This document shows positions 21,784 through 33,412 of a DNA stretch of 64,000 nt, piece by piece; position 1 is the first letter of the stretch; each line of letters starts with the position of its first letter. The notes under the pieces are model-generated. The model ran no database searches. It saw nothing but the letters and a program-made list of their open reading frames with translations, and was not told where the DNA came from. The position numbers were made by a program, and so were the translations under genes. Origin of the DNA: Siderastrea siderea (taxonomy: Eukaryota; Cnidaria; Anthozoa; Scleractinia; Rhizangiidae); assembly GCA_964030785.1 (NCBI GenBank), contig OZ034968.1, forward strand, positions 39,776,186 through 39,840,185, in the 5' to 3' direction.

Positions 21784-22316
21784 ATGTCAGGAATCGAACT
21801 CGTTCATGTTGAAATTCGGTGTGTTGCCAAAGGTTATCAAGAATGTCCTTTTGTTGTACATGAAGGTGAAGAGTTCGTAGCACAAAGAAAACATGGGACT
21901 AGAGGAAAAGCATTTAAAGTAACGAATGCACGTGGCCAACTGGGACATCTTGAACGCGTGCTCGTTGCACCGCTCTGGCCACTAAGAGAGGAGATAAAAT
22001 GGTAAGTAGTTTTTAATTGAAAGTTTGAAAGGAGACCTATTAAGTCGAAAAAATTGTTTCCTTGAAGAGGTCAAGCGAATTCTGAAATAGATCTCCCACT
22101 AAATACGCCATAACTCTTGCTTACAGTGTGGTTACTGGACAGCCATTTGACGATCCTGGGGGACGTTGGCCTGCTGGCGGGGGAATAAATGTTCCTTTGA
22201 AGATCCGACTGCAAATGACAAGGATGAAAGCCAAGCAGTTAACAAGAAGTTTAAATCAAATTGGAATACAAAACACGTTAAAAGAAACCGAAGAAACTGA
22301 AGAAATGAGCGACTAA
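21784..22316 (+). CDS. Small HIRAN-like domain gene, two exons
   Basis: Exon 1 runs from ATG 21784 (MSGIELVHVEIRCVAKGYQE) to a donor after 22001. Exon 2 starts at 22127 after TTACAG and ends at TAA 22316. The phases agree (K-C-VVTGQ). The predicted protein is about 135 residues. The order of motifs (GEEFVAQRK, GQLGHLERVLVAPL, GGGINVPLKIRL) resembles HIRAN DNA-end-binding domains, including the antisense copy at 26616-26942 (VGHIPVELSKI, GKGLEIPVDYRL). An AATAAA lies near 22372. A stand-alone HIRAN protein may belong to an element whose ends I could not find. Similarity is by eye only. Confidence 0.5.
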
Positions 22317-22753
22317 GGGATGGAAGCCAGAGAGATGACTTGAGAACTTTATTTATAACGAGATATACAGTAATAAAATTGACAAAAGCAATTTCCTTTC
22401 AGTTTGGAGTTTATTTATTCGTTATTCTGGGAATTCCGTGCTTGTGACTTTTTTCACACTGCATAACCCCATTTCAGTCGAACGCAATCCAACCGTGAGT
22501 CCACAGTCGACCGTCGTTTTTTTTCAATCATTAGCCAGACACAATTCGAATGCAATCGAACCTAATCGAACTTATCGAGCCCAATCGAACGTTTAGGCTT
22601 GAAAGAATAGAAATCCAAGGAAACATGCGTTGAACATTTCTGACAGACTTGAATTTTACGGCGCCGAAAAATTCAACCGTTTTCTCTGAGCCCGCAGTGA
22701 TGAGGCTGCTGACCAAAGCGGCTTATTCATTACCAGTCTCTCCCAACACATTC

Positions 22754-22915
22754 ATGAATCCAAAATGGCGGCTGCTCCTGGCTCCGTTTTTCTTACTCAC
22801 TTTAAGGATTGCATTCTGCCAAGGAGTCACTACTGAATCGTTTTTTGAGACCTATGGAGACTTAGAACAAATTTACCCCTGCAAAAGTTTGAAAACTACA
22901 GGTTTTAATTGTTAA
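22754..22915 (+). CDS. Possible first exon with signal peptide, unknown protein
   Basis: ATG at 22754 (MNPKWRLLLAPFFLLTLRIA) begins a hydrophobic signal-like segment followed by a short polar tail. A possible donor lies near 22902 (ACAG|gttttaa). ATGGCGGC also occurs at the start. No downstream exon could be tied to it, so this may be chance. Confidence 0.25.
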   Translation: MNPKWRLLLAPFFLLTLRIAFCQGVTTESFFETYGDLEQIYPCKSLKTTGFNC

Positions 22916-23329
22916 ATTGCTGAGTGACTCACTGCGTGAATTTTATAAGACAAATATGCAAACAATGCTGAACAGATGTGATCATATAAGATTAACAAGG
23001 TAAAGTAAAACTGACCTTTCTTTGACAACTGATTTTTCTGTTTTATGGTTTATTCTTGCACAGACTAAGCATAACATTCCAAGAAGAAATTGAACCTATA
23101 TGCTTATCTGAGAGTTTGAGAGAGAGTTCAACCTTCAGCCTTGTGCACATTCTGTCCAATGCAAGAGTAGCTGCCCCTGCGATACATCGATAGAAGTAAA
23201 TATATTGCAATCCTGCAGCTTTTAGAGAAGCCAGTGCAGTTTATTCTTATATTTTCTAAGAACTAATTTCTGTTGAAAATTGAAATAGGCAGTCAGCTGG
23301 TAGCATTAATTGTTTTCTGATGAAGAAGT

Positions 23330-23590
23330 ATATTTTAAGTGTACTTAATTTCCACTTCAGCCAGCATCAGCATAATTTCCACTTGTAAAGCACTTTTAAA
23401 GTATACTTACACTCTACTTTAGCTAGAGAGAACACGAGGAGTATACTTAAAGTATACTTTAAAATTTCTGCTGCAACTATACTTCAATAGCTGCAGTGTA
23501 AGTGAAGTATACTTATATTGTACTTCCTGTTGATGCAGTATACTTGTAGTATGCTTAAAGTATACTTTTACTTTATATTTTTTGGTAAGG
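23330..23590. repeat. AGTATACTT-rich fold-back/tandem region
   Basis: At least eight copies of the self-complementary word AGTATACTT or AAAGTATACTTT lie within 260 bp, in a pattern able to form several hairpins. It is probably a small non-autonomous element; ends not resolved. Confidence 0.5.
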
Positions 23591-23861
23591 GCTAGAGCAC
23601 AGGAGAACCAGAATATTGCTTATGTCAATTACTCAGAAACATCTTTATTTTATTTCCAGACTTAATTTTCATGTAAAATGTGAGTGCCCTAAAAAAATGT
23701 TCCAAACATCCAATCTTGTTACAGCAATTTCGGTTTCCTGTTATGTTCCATTTATGGTGTCAATTTAAAACAAAAATTCTTGAAAATTGTTAAATAGTAC
23801 AGCATTCTTATTCACTATACTTGTGTCATTGTTTCACTCAATAGATGGTGCCAATGGACAG

Positions 23862-24072
23862 GAAGGATTGCATGGCATAGTTCATTTCTGGACAGGCTAT
23901 CCAGAACTACCAGTTGACCAAACAACCATGATGCATGTAAAGTATCTCACAAACAGCACAACAAAAGTACTGGCTGAATCCAGTACTTGCCCTGGAATCC
24001 TGTACATTCCAGTTGTACACAATCAGTACGACACTTTTCAGGAATACATCAATAACACCAGGATGCTACAGT
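23862..24072 (+). pseudogene. Solitary HECT C-lobe exon
   Basis: An acceptor-like AG at 23860-23861 precedes GLHGIVHFWTGYPELP and then KVLAESSTCPGILYIP, with a Cys (23988-23990) at the position of the HECT thioester Cys. It aligns by eye with the last HECT exon at 4247-4465. The usual terminal GFG motif is absent and the frame runs on into unrelated sequence and a LINE tail. No HECT N-lobe is found upstream, so this is a fragment. Confidence 0.6.
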
Positions 24073-24275
24073 TGTGGTTTCTTCTAGGCATAAGACTAGT
24101 GTTCAATAACATTTGGTATTTTAATTTTGGTCAGCTCTTTTGTCAGCACACAGTTGCCATAAGACAGATTTCAGTTCATATTTTTGATGGTTCCTGTATG
24201 ATATCATTTCTTTATCATGATGTACTCATTAGTGCCTTAAGCCCTAGGTTTCATGGGAGATTTATAATCCTGAAA

Positions 24276-25913
24276 GTAACAATGTTCTCCTTTAAATTGT
24301 TACATAGAAAAGAGTTCAAAAAATACAACATGGCTAATGATGATCTTTGTACTCGTTGCTCGAATCCGGACTCCATCGAGCATACCTTTATAAAGTGTCA
24401 CAACTCAATGTACTTTTACAACCTTACCCTTAGGTGGTTCAATGGCATGCACAATACAGAGATAGATCTCTCTGGCGATCAATTTGTTCGTTATATGTTT
24501 ACAGATAACGGTAGTCTTTCTAACTTAACTCCTCTCCAAAAACGCAGACTAGACATACTTCTAGTATACCAAAAACAGTATATTTATAACTGCAAGGTCT
24601 TTGGAAAAACCTTAATCTTGATGAATTTACAAATAAGATCTTCCTACTACAGAAACGTGAAAATTGTAGCACCTTGTAATCTCTTCTTCACCTACCTAGC
24701 CTCCCACGCAGTCGTTTTTTAGGGGAGTCGTATTAGCCTCCTCCCCACAAAACGCCTGCTTACCCGAGTTCGACATTCCTTTCCCATTATTTTACTTTCA
24801 AGACAATCTAACCAATCACCATTGAGGCATTGTCTGACGATGTGCAATCAAATTAATCGTTGTAACATACGCTTCTGTATTATATTTCCCACGATTGTGT
24901 TCCTTAAGAGACACGGGTGTTTCTTGTGTGACGCTTTCATCCCATCATCTTTCGAAAAAGTTCGAATTTTCTGACAAAGCGTTGTTAATCTTGCTTGCCT
25001 GATCAAGTTCATCGTCAGTGAGGACCGTTCAGCGCTTCTCAAACTGATGGAGCAATGCAATGCGAAGGGAAATACGCGACTTCTATGACTTGAAAAGGCA
25101 AAGAGTAAGACGGCAAAGGACCAAACGAGATGATCAACTGATGAGATGAAAATATCACACATGGCACAACAACCAAGTGCATTTCAGCGGCGAAATACTC
25201 AAGTTCACTGGCATATCCCCTAACGTTTCTACGCCAAGGCGGTTATTACAACGCACATTCGCATGCTCTTCTCGCATGACATTTTCTAAGCAGAAGGGAC
25301 TGTAAGTTTACAATTGCTATTTGTGAATATAGAGCTTATATCTTTTGCGATGAATTCATCAGTCAGTTTAAATCCCTCGACGGATTTCTGCAGATATTCC
25401 CGAATTTCTAAGTTAAATGTACTATTTGAAAGCTCAGAGAATGTAGTTATTCCTGCATTAGATGCTTTTGGAAAAAAATTTGTTATTCACGTAGTGCCGC
25501 GCATCACGTCTTATTCAAGGTTTATTGAATCACCCGCGGTTGCAACACGATAACATAAATTTAATGTCTAAACAGAACAAATCGCACTCATAAATAAATT
25601 TGTTCTAAGTTCAATGTGCCATTTGAAAGCTTTGGAAACTTAGTTATCCCTGCATTCAACAATTTGAGGTGACGTTCACTAACACTTTAAAATTTATGCC
25701 ACGCGTCATGTTTATCTGTATGTGTTCCCGCAAAAGCGTCCTGGGGTCAAGGTTAACCTTCCAGCCGTAAGTAGGTAAAGTGTGATTGTCTAAGCGACGG
25801 AAAGGAATGTCTGACTCGGGTAAGCTGGCGTTTGTGGGGAGGAGGGTAATACGACTCCCCTAAAAACGACTGCGTGGGAGGCTATCACCTACCTTTCAAG
25901 TAAAATAAATAAA
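24276..25913 (+). pseudogene. 5'-truncated LINE 3' end, interrupted by a MULE-like element
   Basis: From about 24276 the frame encodes FSFKLLHRKEFKKYN followed by CTRCSNPDSIEHTFIKC, the C-x2-C..H..C zinc-finger signature found after the reverse transcriptase in many LINEs. The coding tail continues to the insertion at 24697. The LINE resumes at 25885 and ends in AAAATAAATAAATAAG near 25913. No reverse transcriptase core is present, so it is a dead, truncated copy. Confidence 0.65.
24697..25884. mobile_element. 1.19-kb non-autonomous MULE-like element with 9-bp target duplication
   Basis: Terminal inverted repeats of about 87 bp (24697-24784 and 25799-25884) begin TAGCCTCCCACGCAG and differ by a few bases. 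The 9-mer TCACCTACC flanks both sides (24688-24696 and 25885-25893). A 9-bp duplication with long inverted repeats fits Mutator-like elements. No transposase is visible inside. Confidence 0.8.
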
Positions 25914-26072
25914 TAAGTACTGTCACATAACTCAGGTCCACCAGAACCTTTGTCATTGCCTCCAATAGTGAATAAACACAATACTGGGCACTAAACCCTA
26001 GCAAGTCATTCCTCCCATCTCCTGACAACAACACTTTTTTATCCTTCATGGCTTCATGGATGATCTTTTTCA
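25905..26072 (-). pseudogene. Fragment of a transposon-type protein (LSGDGRND motif)
   Basis: The minus strand encodes KKVLLSGDGRNDLLGFSAQY, which I recognise by eye from a family of cnidarian and fish transposon proteins of unclear class. It is short, and no flanking exons were found. Confidence 0.35.
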
Positions 26073-26615
26073 TATCACATTAAAATGATAATGATTGCAC
26101 AGTAGGGATAGCATAAGCTTCTGAATACGATCAAACATGCTACAGTAAAAACCCGCGTATAAGAACCGAAAATTTAAGAACCTGTTAGGCTAAAACTTTC
26201 ATTTTAAACGCCCTTTTCATAAGACCCTAAAATTTAGCCTAAAATTTTCAATAGGTTCTTGTTTTACAAAAATGAAGGCAGAGATGAAAATACAGAAAAA
26301 AATTTAGTCTAGGTTTCAGTCAGTAAGGTTCAAAGAATGAACTAAAAAGACAACCATATCATGTCTGCCAATACTGGATTACACAATGTAATTACTAAGA
26401 ATACAGGTCCATGTGTCTCTCTCATTTTCAAAGTCACAGTTTTTGAAGCACATTGAAACTTCCTTGCATCTATGTCATGCATCCATGGTTTTGTGCTAAT
26501 ATATATTCCAGTGTTCTAAAAATCTGTGATATATTTTAGATTATTTAGTGCACTCCCTTATGCTGCATATGTTGAAGTCCAAGTCCTTTGTCATCACCCT
26601 CCTTGCGACTCTGGC

Positions 26616-26942
26616 TTAATAGTTTGAGTTACCAGTCAGCCTATAATCCACAGGGATCTCCAGCCCTTTGCCCTGTCCAGCATTAAATCGGTTACCAATG
26701 CTCTCGGCTTCGATTTCGCCACCATTCTTTAGAAATTTGTTGAAAATCTTGGACAGTTCGACTGGGATATGGCCAACTAGTATCCCCTCTTAATTTCTCG
26801 CAGCCACAGCATATTTGTCATGCTTATTGTCTCCTTCAATTTCGCACACTAACACTTCACCGATACAAACAGTGGCGTCTTTGAAATAAGCGTGGTAGCC
26901 ATGCACACTTGCTTCAATAAACATTTCGTGCTCCCCTGACAT
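26616..26942 (-). pseudogene. HIRAN-domain gene carried antisense inside the Tigger element
   Basis: Read from ATG 26942 to TAA 26616-26618, the frame has 108 codons with one in-frame TAA (context AARN-stop-EGILVGHI). The order of motifs is SVHGYHAYF, IGEVLVCEIEGDNKHD, KYAVAARN, VGHIPVELSKIFNKFL, GLEIPVDYRLTG. This fits a complete HIRAN domain, which in the HLTF/Rad5 family binds 3' DNA ends. Because it lies inside both terminal repeats it is cargo or a second element gene. Confidence 0.65.
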
Positions 26943-27492
26943 CCTTATTTTGCTGATCTCCTAAAGGCAGTGTGAAAAAAGCACAAAATTATCCACTGAC
27001 GTAAACACTTCAGTCTTCAGTAGAATGTGAGAGAATCAACATGGCTACCATGAGGACCACTGACTGGTCATTGATTGGGGTCATCTCCACAGATTGCCCA
27101 AGCTTCACGCTTTATTTATTCTACTTTGTTTATTATTTCTTTAACATTTATTGAAAGATTATGCGTAGTATGAGAAAGGTGAAAACCTCTTTCGGCAAGA
27201 AATGAACTTTTTGTAGTTCAAGGCTTTCAAACAAAGCAAAACATTGTCCTAGCAAAAACCGGAAATGATCTCCAGAGCACACAGAAAAACCGGAAACACT
27301 GTATGGGTGAAATTTTCATATGAAAACAAATGCACTACGCATGAATCGACCACGCGAAGGTTTGTCAGAAGTGTTAGTCTCTTAGAGTGTAGTTATGGGG
27401 GAATTTCAGTCTGCAAATGCTCTAAAGACAAAATGAATTGCACTTTATTTGACTGTGGAGTCAAGAAGAAAGTCGAGACAAGGAAAGGCTAA

Positions 27493-29013
27493 GTGTTTGA
27501 TGTCTCTGCAACATATTCAAAGTCAATTGAATTGCCAAACAGGCATGTAAAGTGCAACATCTGGAATGAGTTCTTCGCAGCAAAGAAGTATCTTGATACT
27601 CATGTTCGTTTCAAGCACAATAACGTGGGAAATGTAGATCGGGTGGATTTAGGCAAAGAAAGAGAAAGAACGAAGGGCACCCATTCCTTCCCAAACAATG
27701 AGGTCCCTTTAAATGACAATGATGAGCGAGCCGAGCCGTGAGAGCTTCCCGCCGAAAAGACAGAGAACAGGTGAGGGCAGAATCAAAGGAAATCCTACAC
27801 CGTTGAATTCAAGCTGAAAACACTAGAGTTCCTGGATTCCCTCACTGAGCTGAAGGTCAAGAAAGAGTGGGAAAAGGTAGCCAAAGAGAAAGGGGTCAGT
27901 AAGTCGCTTGTGATTAAGTGGAACAAGAACAGAGAGAAATTAAAGAAGGAGCTTGCCGTAAACCAGCAAAAGAGAAACGTAGGCAACTTGAAAGCGACAA
28001 GGCAAAGAAGAAAGTTGGTAGGTGAGAAAGTAAACAACAACTGTGAGAAGTATCCCCTAGCTGCCAAGCGCGTTGTTTTGGAATTCAAGCTCCGAAGAGC
28101 TAAAGGCTGCAAGGTTTCCAAGCTCTGGATTAAAAAGAAAATGAAAGCTAAGATTGAGGCATGCTACGGAAAAGAAGCTGCAGATAAATTCAAAGCCAGC
28201 GACAATTGGTTCCAACGATTTCAAACGAGGCATAAGATTTCCTTCAGGCGAAGGTCGAATAAAAAGAAAAACTATGCTGATAACACCAGAGAAACCATTC
28301 AACGTTTTCACCAGAATTTGAGGAAAGCTGTAAAATCTAAGAGAAGAAGAAATGGTTCAGCCACTGATGCAAAATATGGGCGATGGCTACCAAGGAATCG
28401 TTATAACATTGATCAAGTTCCTCTGCCTTTTGTAATTGATCAGAACAAGACTTATGGTTTCACTGGCAACAAACAAGTGTGGGTGTCTCAACCTTCGACT
28501 GGCCTGGATAAGAGGCAGGCCACTCTACAGCTTTGCATACGAGCAGAAGGAGAACAAAATGTCAAACCTGCACTCGTATTCAGAGGAAAAGGGAACGTTT
28601 CGACTGCAGAGAGGGCTAAATATGACAAAGGTGTCGATGTCTACTTTCAGGAGTGTGCGTGGATGGACAGCAAGATAAACATGGAGTGGGTTTCAAGAAC
28701 ATTAGTACCAGGCATAGGGAGGGATACACAAGAGGAAAAAGTGATCTTTGCGGACAATGTGGGTTTTCAACAGGAGAAGCAGTTCCACGAGGCTTGTAGG
28801 AAGGAAGTGAATGCTGTGATATATTTGTTGCCTAAGAACCACTCAGACAAGGTTCAGCCTATCGATGCTGGGTGTGGCAGGTTGGTAAAGGCGAAAATTG
28901 GGGAGGCAATGGAAAGATGGCTGGAGGAAGATGACAACTTGGAGTTATGGCATGAGAAGGTCTCTGCCAGGACCAGGAGAATTCTAATGTCTAAGTGGAC
29001 TGCTCAGGCCTAG
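27493..29013 (+). pseudogene. Pogo/Tigger (DDE_1) transposase with two or more nonsense codons
   Basis: One frame runs from about 27493 to TAG at 29013, interrupted by TGA at 27739 and 27772 (and TAA at 27490 just upstream). The N-terminus has a C2H2-like finger (HVKCNIWNEFFAAKKYLDTH) whose second Cys is Trp. A Psq-type helix-turn-helix follows (KEKGVSKSLVIKWNKNR near 27886-27935), then a CENP-B/Tc5-type second HTH (ASDNWFQRFQTRHKISFRRR). The DDE core has RYNIDQVPLPF (first Asp), VIFADNVGFQ (second Asp) and SDKVQPIDAGCGR (third Asp). The last 367 codons are uninterrupted and keep the catalytic triad, but the DNA-binding N-terminus is cut off by stops. Confidence 0.85.
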
Positions 29014-29775
29014 AAGGAACTTTCTGCAGATACACAGCTATTCAAGAAGCTCTTTCAGAAAACTGGATGTTTGATTACAGCAGACGGGTGAGATGATGAT
29101 CACATCAAGCCCCAAGTGCTTGAGGGCTATACATTTTAGACCTTCATGATTTTACTTTTTCTTCCTGCTCATCACAAAATGTAACACAGCACTTCATGGA
29201 CACTGCAGCATGAAAGACATGCATGCTAGTACTTTGGAAAGATAAATTTACTGTATTATCATCTAAACTGTATTCTAGATAATTATTTAATACAGCAATA
29301 TATTCCATATCCCATATGCCCTGTAGTTGTCTGTGCTGATCGCTAGTGCCCCTATTAAATTAAGAACCTATTTAAGAACCTAAGTAGCCTAGAATCCCAC
29401 TAAATACCATTTCTATAAGAACCTATTTAGGGTAAGTTGGAAAAATCTAGGTTCTTATATGCGGTTTTTTACTGTATTGGAAATGGATCCAAAATTTAGA
29501 CATTAGGAAACAGGGCCAGTTTGCTAAAATTATTTTCACTGAGAGGAATAGAGGCAGCGAGAACCAGTGGGCGTCTGCTATTTTCCAAAAGATTCTGGAA
29601 ATTCCGGTTGGAAAGTAGATGGAAAACGACTTCTCGGGAGCAACGGAACATCTGAAAAGGTAGTCCTGTTTTTTCGTTGGAAACTTTTCCGATGGAAGTT
29701 CGTGTTCCATTTACAAGCTTCACCACTTCCAGGCTATTCACGGCCATATCTTAGGTAAAGAAACAGAGAGGAAAA

Positions 29776-32700
29776 ATGGCCTCTCCTTCAGAGACTTCAA
29801 CCCTGACTTTAGAAAGCAGTTTGTTGGAATGTCCCTCATGCTATGGCCTAGCACCAGATCTTGAGACTTTACTGAAACACAACCGTGCCTTGTATGTCAG
29901 TGGTAAGTAGTTTTTATTGAAGAAAACATTAAATGTTACCCAGGGTTTTGGTGGCTTTAAGTGTTACGAACCTTTCCCGCATAAAATTTTGCATCTGTAA
30001 TAAAACAGTCGCCTTCAAGCTCAAGCTCCAGTAAAAGCCTTGAAAGATTGCTGGTAACAACATTGGCTGATCACAAGTACCTGTTTGGCAGGAAGGCGAC
30101 AGAGAAAGACGTGTTTGAAAAAATCAAAAGATCGTCACTGGATCAATCATGTGAAGGTCACGAACAGAGGTTCTGGCAACCATCTACCAGATGACAAACC
30201 AATATGTGACTCTGTCATGAATCTTGACAACTACAAAATAATGACCAGTGTCCCACAGCATATTTCACAGAGAGGCAAATTACCTTCTGCTTAATGAAAG
30301 AGTCATAGAAGGAATACCTTGTCTTTAGTTCTGCAAACAGGTTGTGACTATGCACATCCCTCATTCTCATTCTAAGGAGTTGGTCACAAAATCAGAAAAG
30401 ATGAGAAATTGGGAACGTTGTTTTTAAAAGATAAATTAGCCCACTAAAAAAGACACTTGCCTTTAGCGTTTGACATGTAGCCCTAGTGGCAGAACTATGA
30501 GAGGTTTTATTCAACTTTTAACATAGTTAATGATTATGATTTCTGAACAGTCACTGCTGATGGAATAAATTGGACGTACAACTTCATCACGTGACTATCT
30601 TAAACAGGATCACAACCAAGGTATTTCGTCCTCAGCTGGGTAGGAAAAGAGGAAAATAATCGACTTTGTCTCGAATATGCTCTGAGGGTTTATTGCACCT
30701 CCCCATCAAGCTTCAGTTGAGTTAATTAACCCCCCCTCCCCTCCAGGGTTGCATAGATGGAACTGGAAGTCAATCTAAATTCTTGATTTCATTTGACTAG
30801 GAATGCCTTGGAGTAATTTTTGAAGATGAAAATACCACAGATGGGATCAAGCAGGCCTTGCATCAGTTTTATTCCTATGTTCCTCAACACTCTTCTTAAG
30901 TTAAAACTGTTTTCGACAGAGTTGGGTTGTTGGTGACCAACTTTCTGTGGAGAGAGCTGTCCCCTGTATATCATCACTTGCAAATGGATTTACTCTTGAG
31001 GAGAGATTGGATGGCCTACATGTTGAAATTGCAGACTGGCAAGCTGAATTGAAATTCCTTGCTGTAAGTTAACCCTTCTTTTCTTTGTGCCTTCCAACAG
31101 CAATATTACTGTATATTTGCATGAACTCTTGTGGATTCTCTCAGCAGAAAACAGCCAAGCAGTAACACTCTATTATGTAAACAACTCGGAGAGGCGGATG
31201 TATTCACAGGCTAGAATTCACCCACCCGTATCTATCAATTGTATGAATTGATATGTATTTAAATTTTCTCCCTTGGTAATAAAACAATTTTATTTTGGCT
31301 CATGATATATGGTCTGGTTTACTCACTACAATTATTCAAAATAATTCAATTACATTTGTAATATTGTTGCTGTTTGTATTATGTGTTATTATTATGTTTT
31401 TTCAGAACATATCTCCCCCCCGGCAATAGAGTGTCATTCGAAATTCTGAGGGGGAGCGGGGGCTCTCAGAATTTTGTAGGAATATTATGCAGCTAAACTG
31501 GAGTTTTCAGAGGGGTGTGAGGGGTGGGAAGTATGGATATTATGTTTTGATTAGTGTTAGCCTCGATGTTTGCTTGTTAAGCTCCAGTAGGACAGGGGCA
31601 AGCCATGACATTTTTTTTACACCCCTCCTCAATAATATTGTTATTGTTGTTGATTTGTGGATTTATTTGTTTGCAGTTGATCTACCAACGCTTCTACTCA
31701 ACAGTTTCAGCCAATGATAAATGCACTTTCTTTGCTGACTGTACCTCTATCAACAGAAGAAATGTCAAGGCTGATGCTCGTCACGCCTATGCCCCCAACA
31801 TACAGATGTACTTGTTGGCTGTCAAATCTCGGATTGTAGCAAGTGCGATGAAGATCCTTGGCCTAAAGTCTCCTACTGCCTACCACTACTCTAGAGATGA
31901 ATTGCAACATGACAAAACCAGAAGCATGTGTACCTCAGGAATTTGGCGTCACAGATTGTTGATAAGTTTATTGTGGATGAAAAGTTGTACAGCCTTATTG
32001 TCAATCATGTGCTAGAAGATCATGACAACGAAAGATCACGTCAAGCCCAGATTACTCCGGACGGCCGTTTCCCTTGCAGAGAAATTGGATGCAACAAACA
32101 TTCAGGTTAGTATCAGTACACTGTCACTAACAGTTGCATTTAAATAGTGCCACTACAACCTTGCAGAAGTCTAAGGCCTGAAATCACTGAATGAATGCTG
32201 AGCATGGAAAAGGCTAAAATGTATTCCAGAGTTTATACTTTGTCCTTTGCCACCACTGAAGCCACGTTTATGACACCATCTAACAGTACATACAGTTTTG
32301 TGAAATAATTTCTCTTAGAAAATATGCAAACAGGAGAGGGAGACAAAAAAAAAGTTTTGTGTACCCTAAAATAAGGACCCCAAGAGAGGGAAGGGGCACG
32401 AACTGACGGCAACTTGACTGCCATTAACCCAATGAGGAGCAGAGATTTTCTGTATTGATAACTAGAAGGGTGAGGGAAGTAGAGCGACGCTGTGGTGCTA
32501 CCATGCCATTTATATATTCGCTTTACAAACATAAAATATTTGTTCATTGGGAATATTTCTGTAGGCATGATGGTCAACATTGTCGCAACCACCAGAGAAC
32601 TGCACATGGCCTCATTATTGAAGATCCCTCAGAGTCTGTAAAACCTTTGACTTCAAACAGTGAGGAGTCAGACATGTTCAACTTCCAGTGTGACCTAATG

Positions 32701-33318
32701 GATCATGGTCCCCTCTACATGAATATTACCGATGCAGTAGCAGAAGGTGATGGAGACCGTATTACCTGACGTTGGAAATTTCTTCTGCTCCACTTCTTTT
32801 CCGATCAGGGAAGCACCAAGTATACCATTGAAGCCACCCCCAACTGCAACAGCAAGCCCTCCTGAGTCCAAGGCAAGCTTACTGTCATCGTTGGAATTGA
32901 GGGGTCAATAATCACAGTGGAAGTGGAAAAAATGTTCCTCTAGACCTCGAGGTGGAGCATTATAACAGTGCGATAAAGGAAGGCATACGAAAGCTTGGCT
33001 CAAATCTCACACGCGCTGCAGTTTCCAGATGTGCCCGGATGCTCCCCTGTTGAAAGAGGAACAGCTCACAACGTTGCAAGGCAATGTAATTTCATAAAAA
33101 GATCACGCAAGCATTTCATTAAAACAACACAGAATGATCTGATTAAGCTTGTGAACCAGTTGTTGCAAGAGGATGCCCTAACTGAAACACCTGGTGGACG
33201 CTACAAGCATTTCAAGGAATTCCCCAGATCACCCCTGAAAAATTGGCGAATGGGGAAGTTGTGCCAGTGGATAAACAAGCACAAATATGAATTCCAAATT
33301 GGCCACAAGGGACGCTGA
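29776..33318 (+). pseudogene. DUF6589-family gene, multi-exon and degenerate
   Basis: Exon-like pieces in order are: 29776-29902 (MASPSETST..LLECPSCYG), 30009-30156 (Myb/SANT-like LLVTTLADHKYLFGRKATEKD), about 30802-30899 (ECLGVIFEDENTTDGIKQAL), and 30925-31061 with the DUF6589 hallmark VGDQLSVERAV. Then come 31679-32104, a zinc finger at about 32085-32600, and a C-terminal part through EGDGDR to 33318 (TAHNVARQCNFIKRS). Lesions include a lost A in an A run near 32096, a frameshift near 31925, a frameshift near 30918 and a stop after EGDGDRIT near 32767. DUF6589 proteins are linked to transposons in cnidarians and fungi. Function unknown. Confidence 0.6.
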
Positions 33319-33381
33319 CTGTGGGCAACTCATCCAACAGTCCATTTTACAATTGTTCTTAGTAACCTGGCCTTTGAGTGG

Positions 33382-33412
<31 letters not shown>

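Larger units (their letters stand above)
26143..29474. mobile_element. Complete Tigger/pogo-type DNA transposon, 3.3 kb
   Basis: The ends are inverted: CAGTAAAAACCCGCGTATAA at 26143 and, on the other strand, CAGTAAAAAACCGCATATAA from 29474. Both are flanked by TA. Nearby subterminal copies of AAGAACCTA occur at both ends. Inside lie a pogo-family transposase (+) and a HIRAN-domain gene (-). Confidence 0.85.

Noticed and set aside
23330..23590. Possible CRISPR-like array because of repeated AGTATACTT words
   Set aside because: Spacing is irregular, the words are self-complementary, and the genome is eukaryotic; a fold-back element is a better fit.
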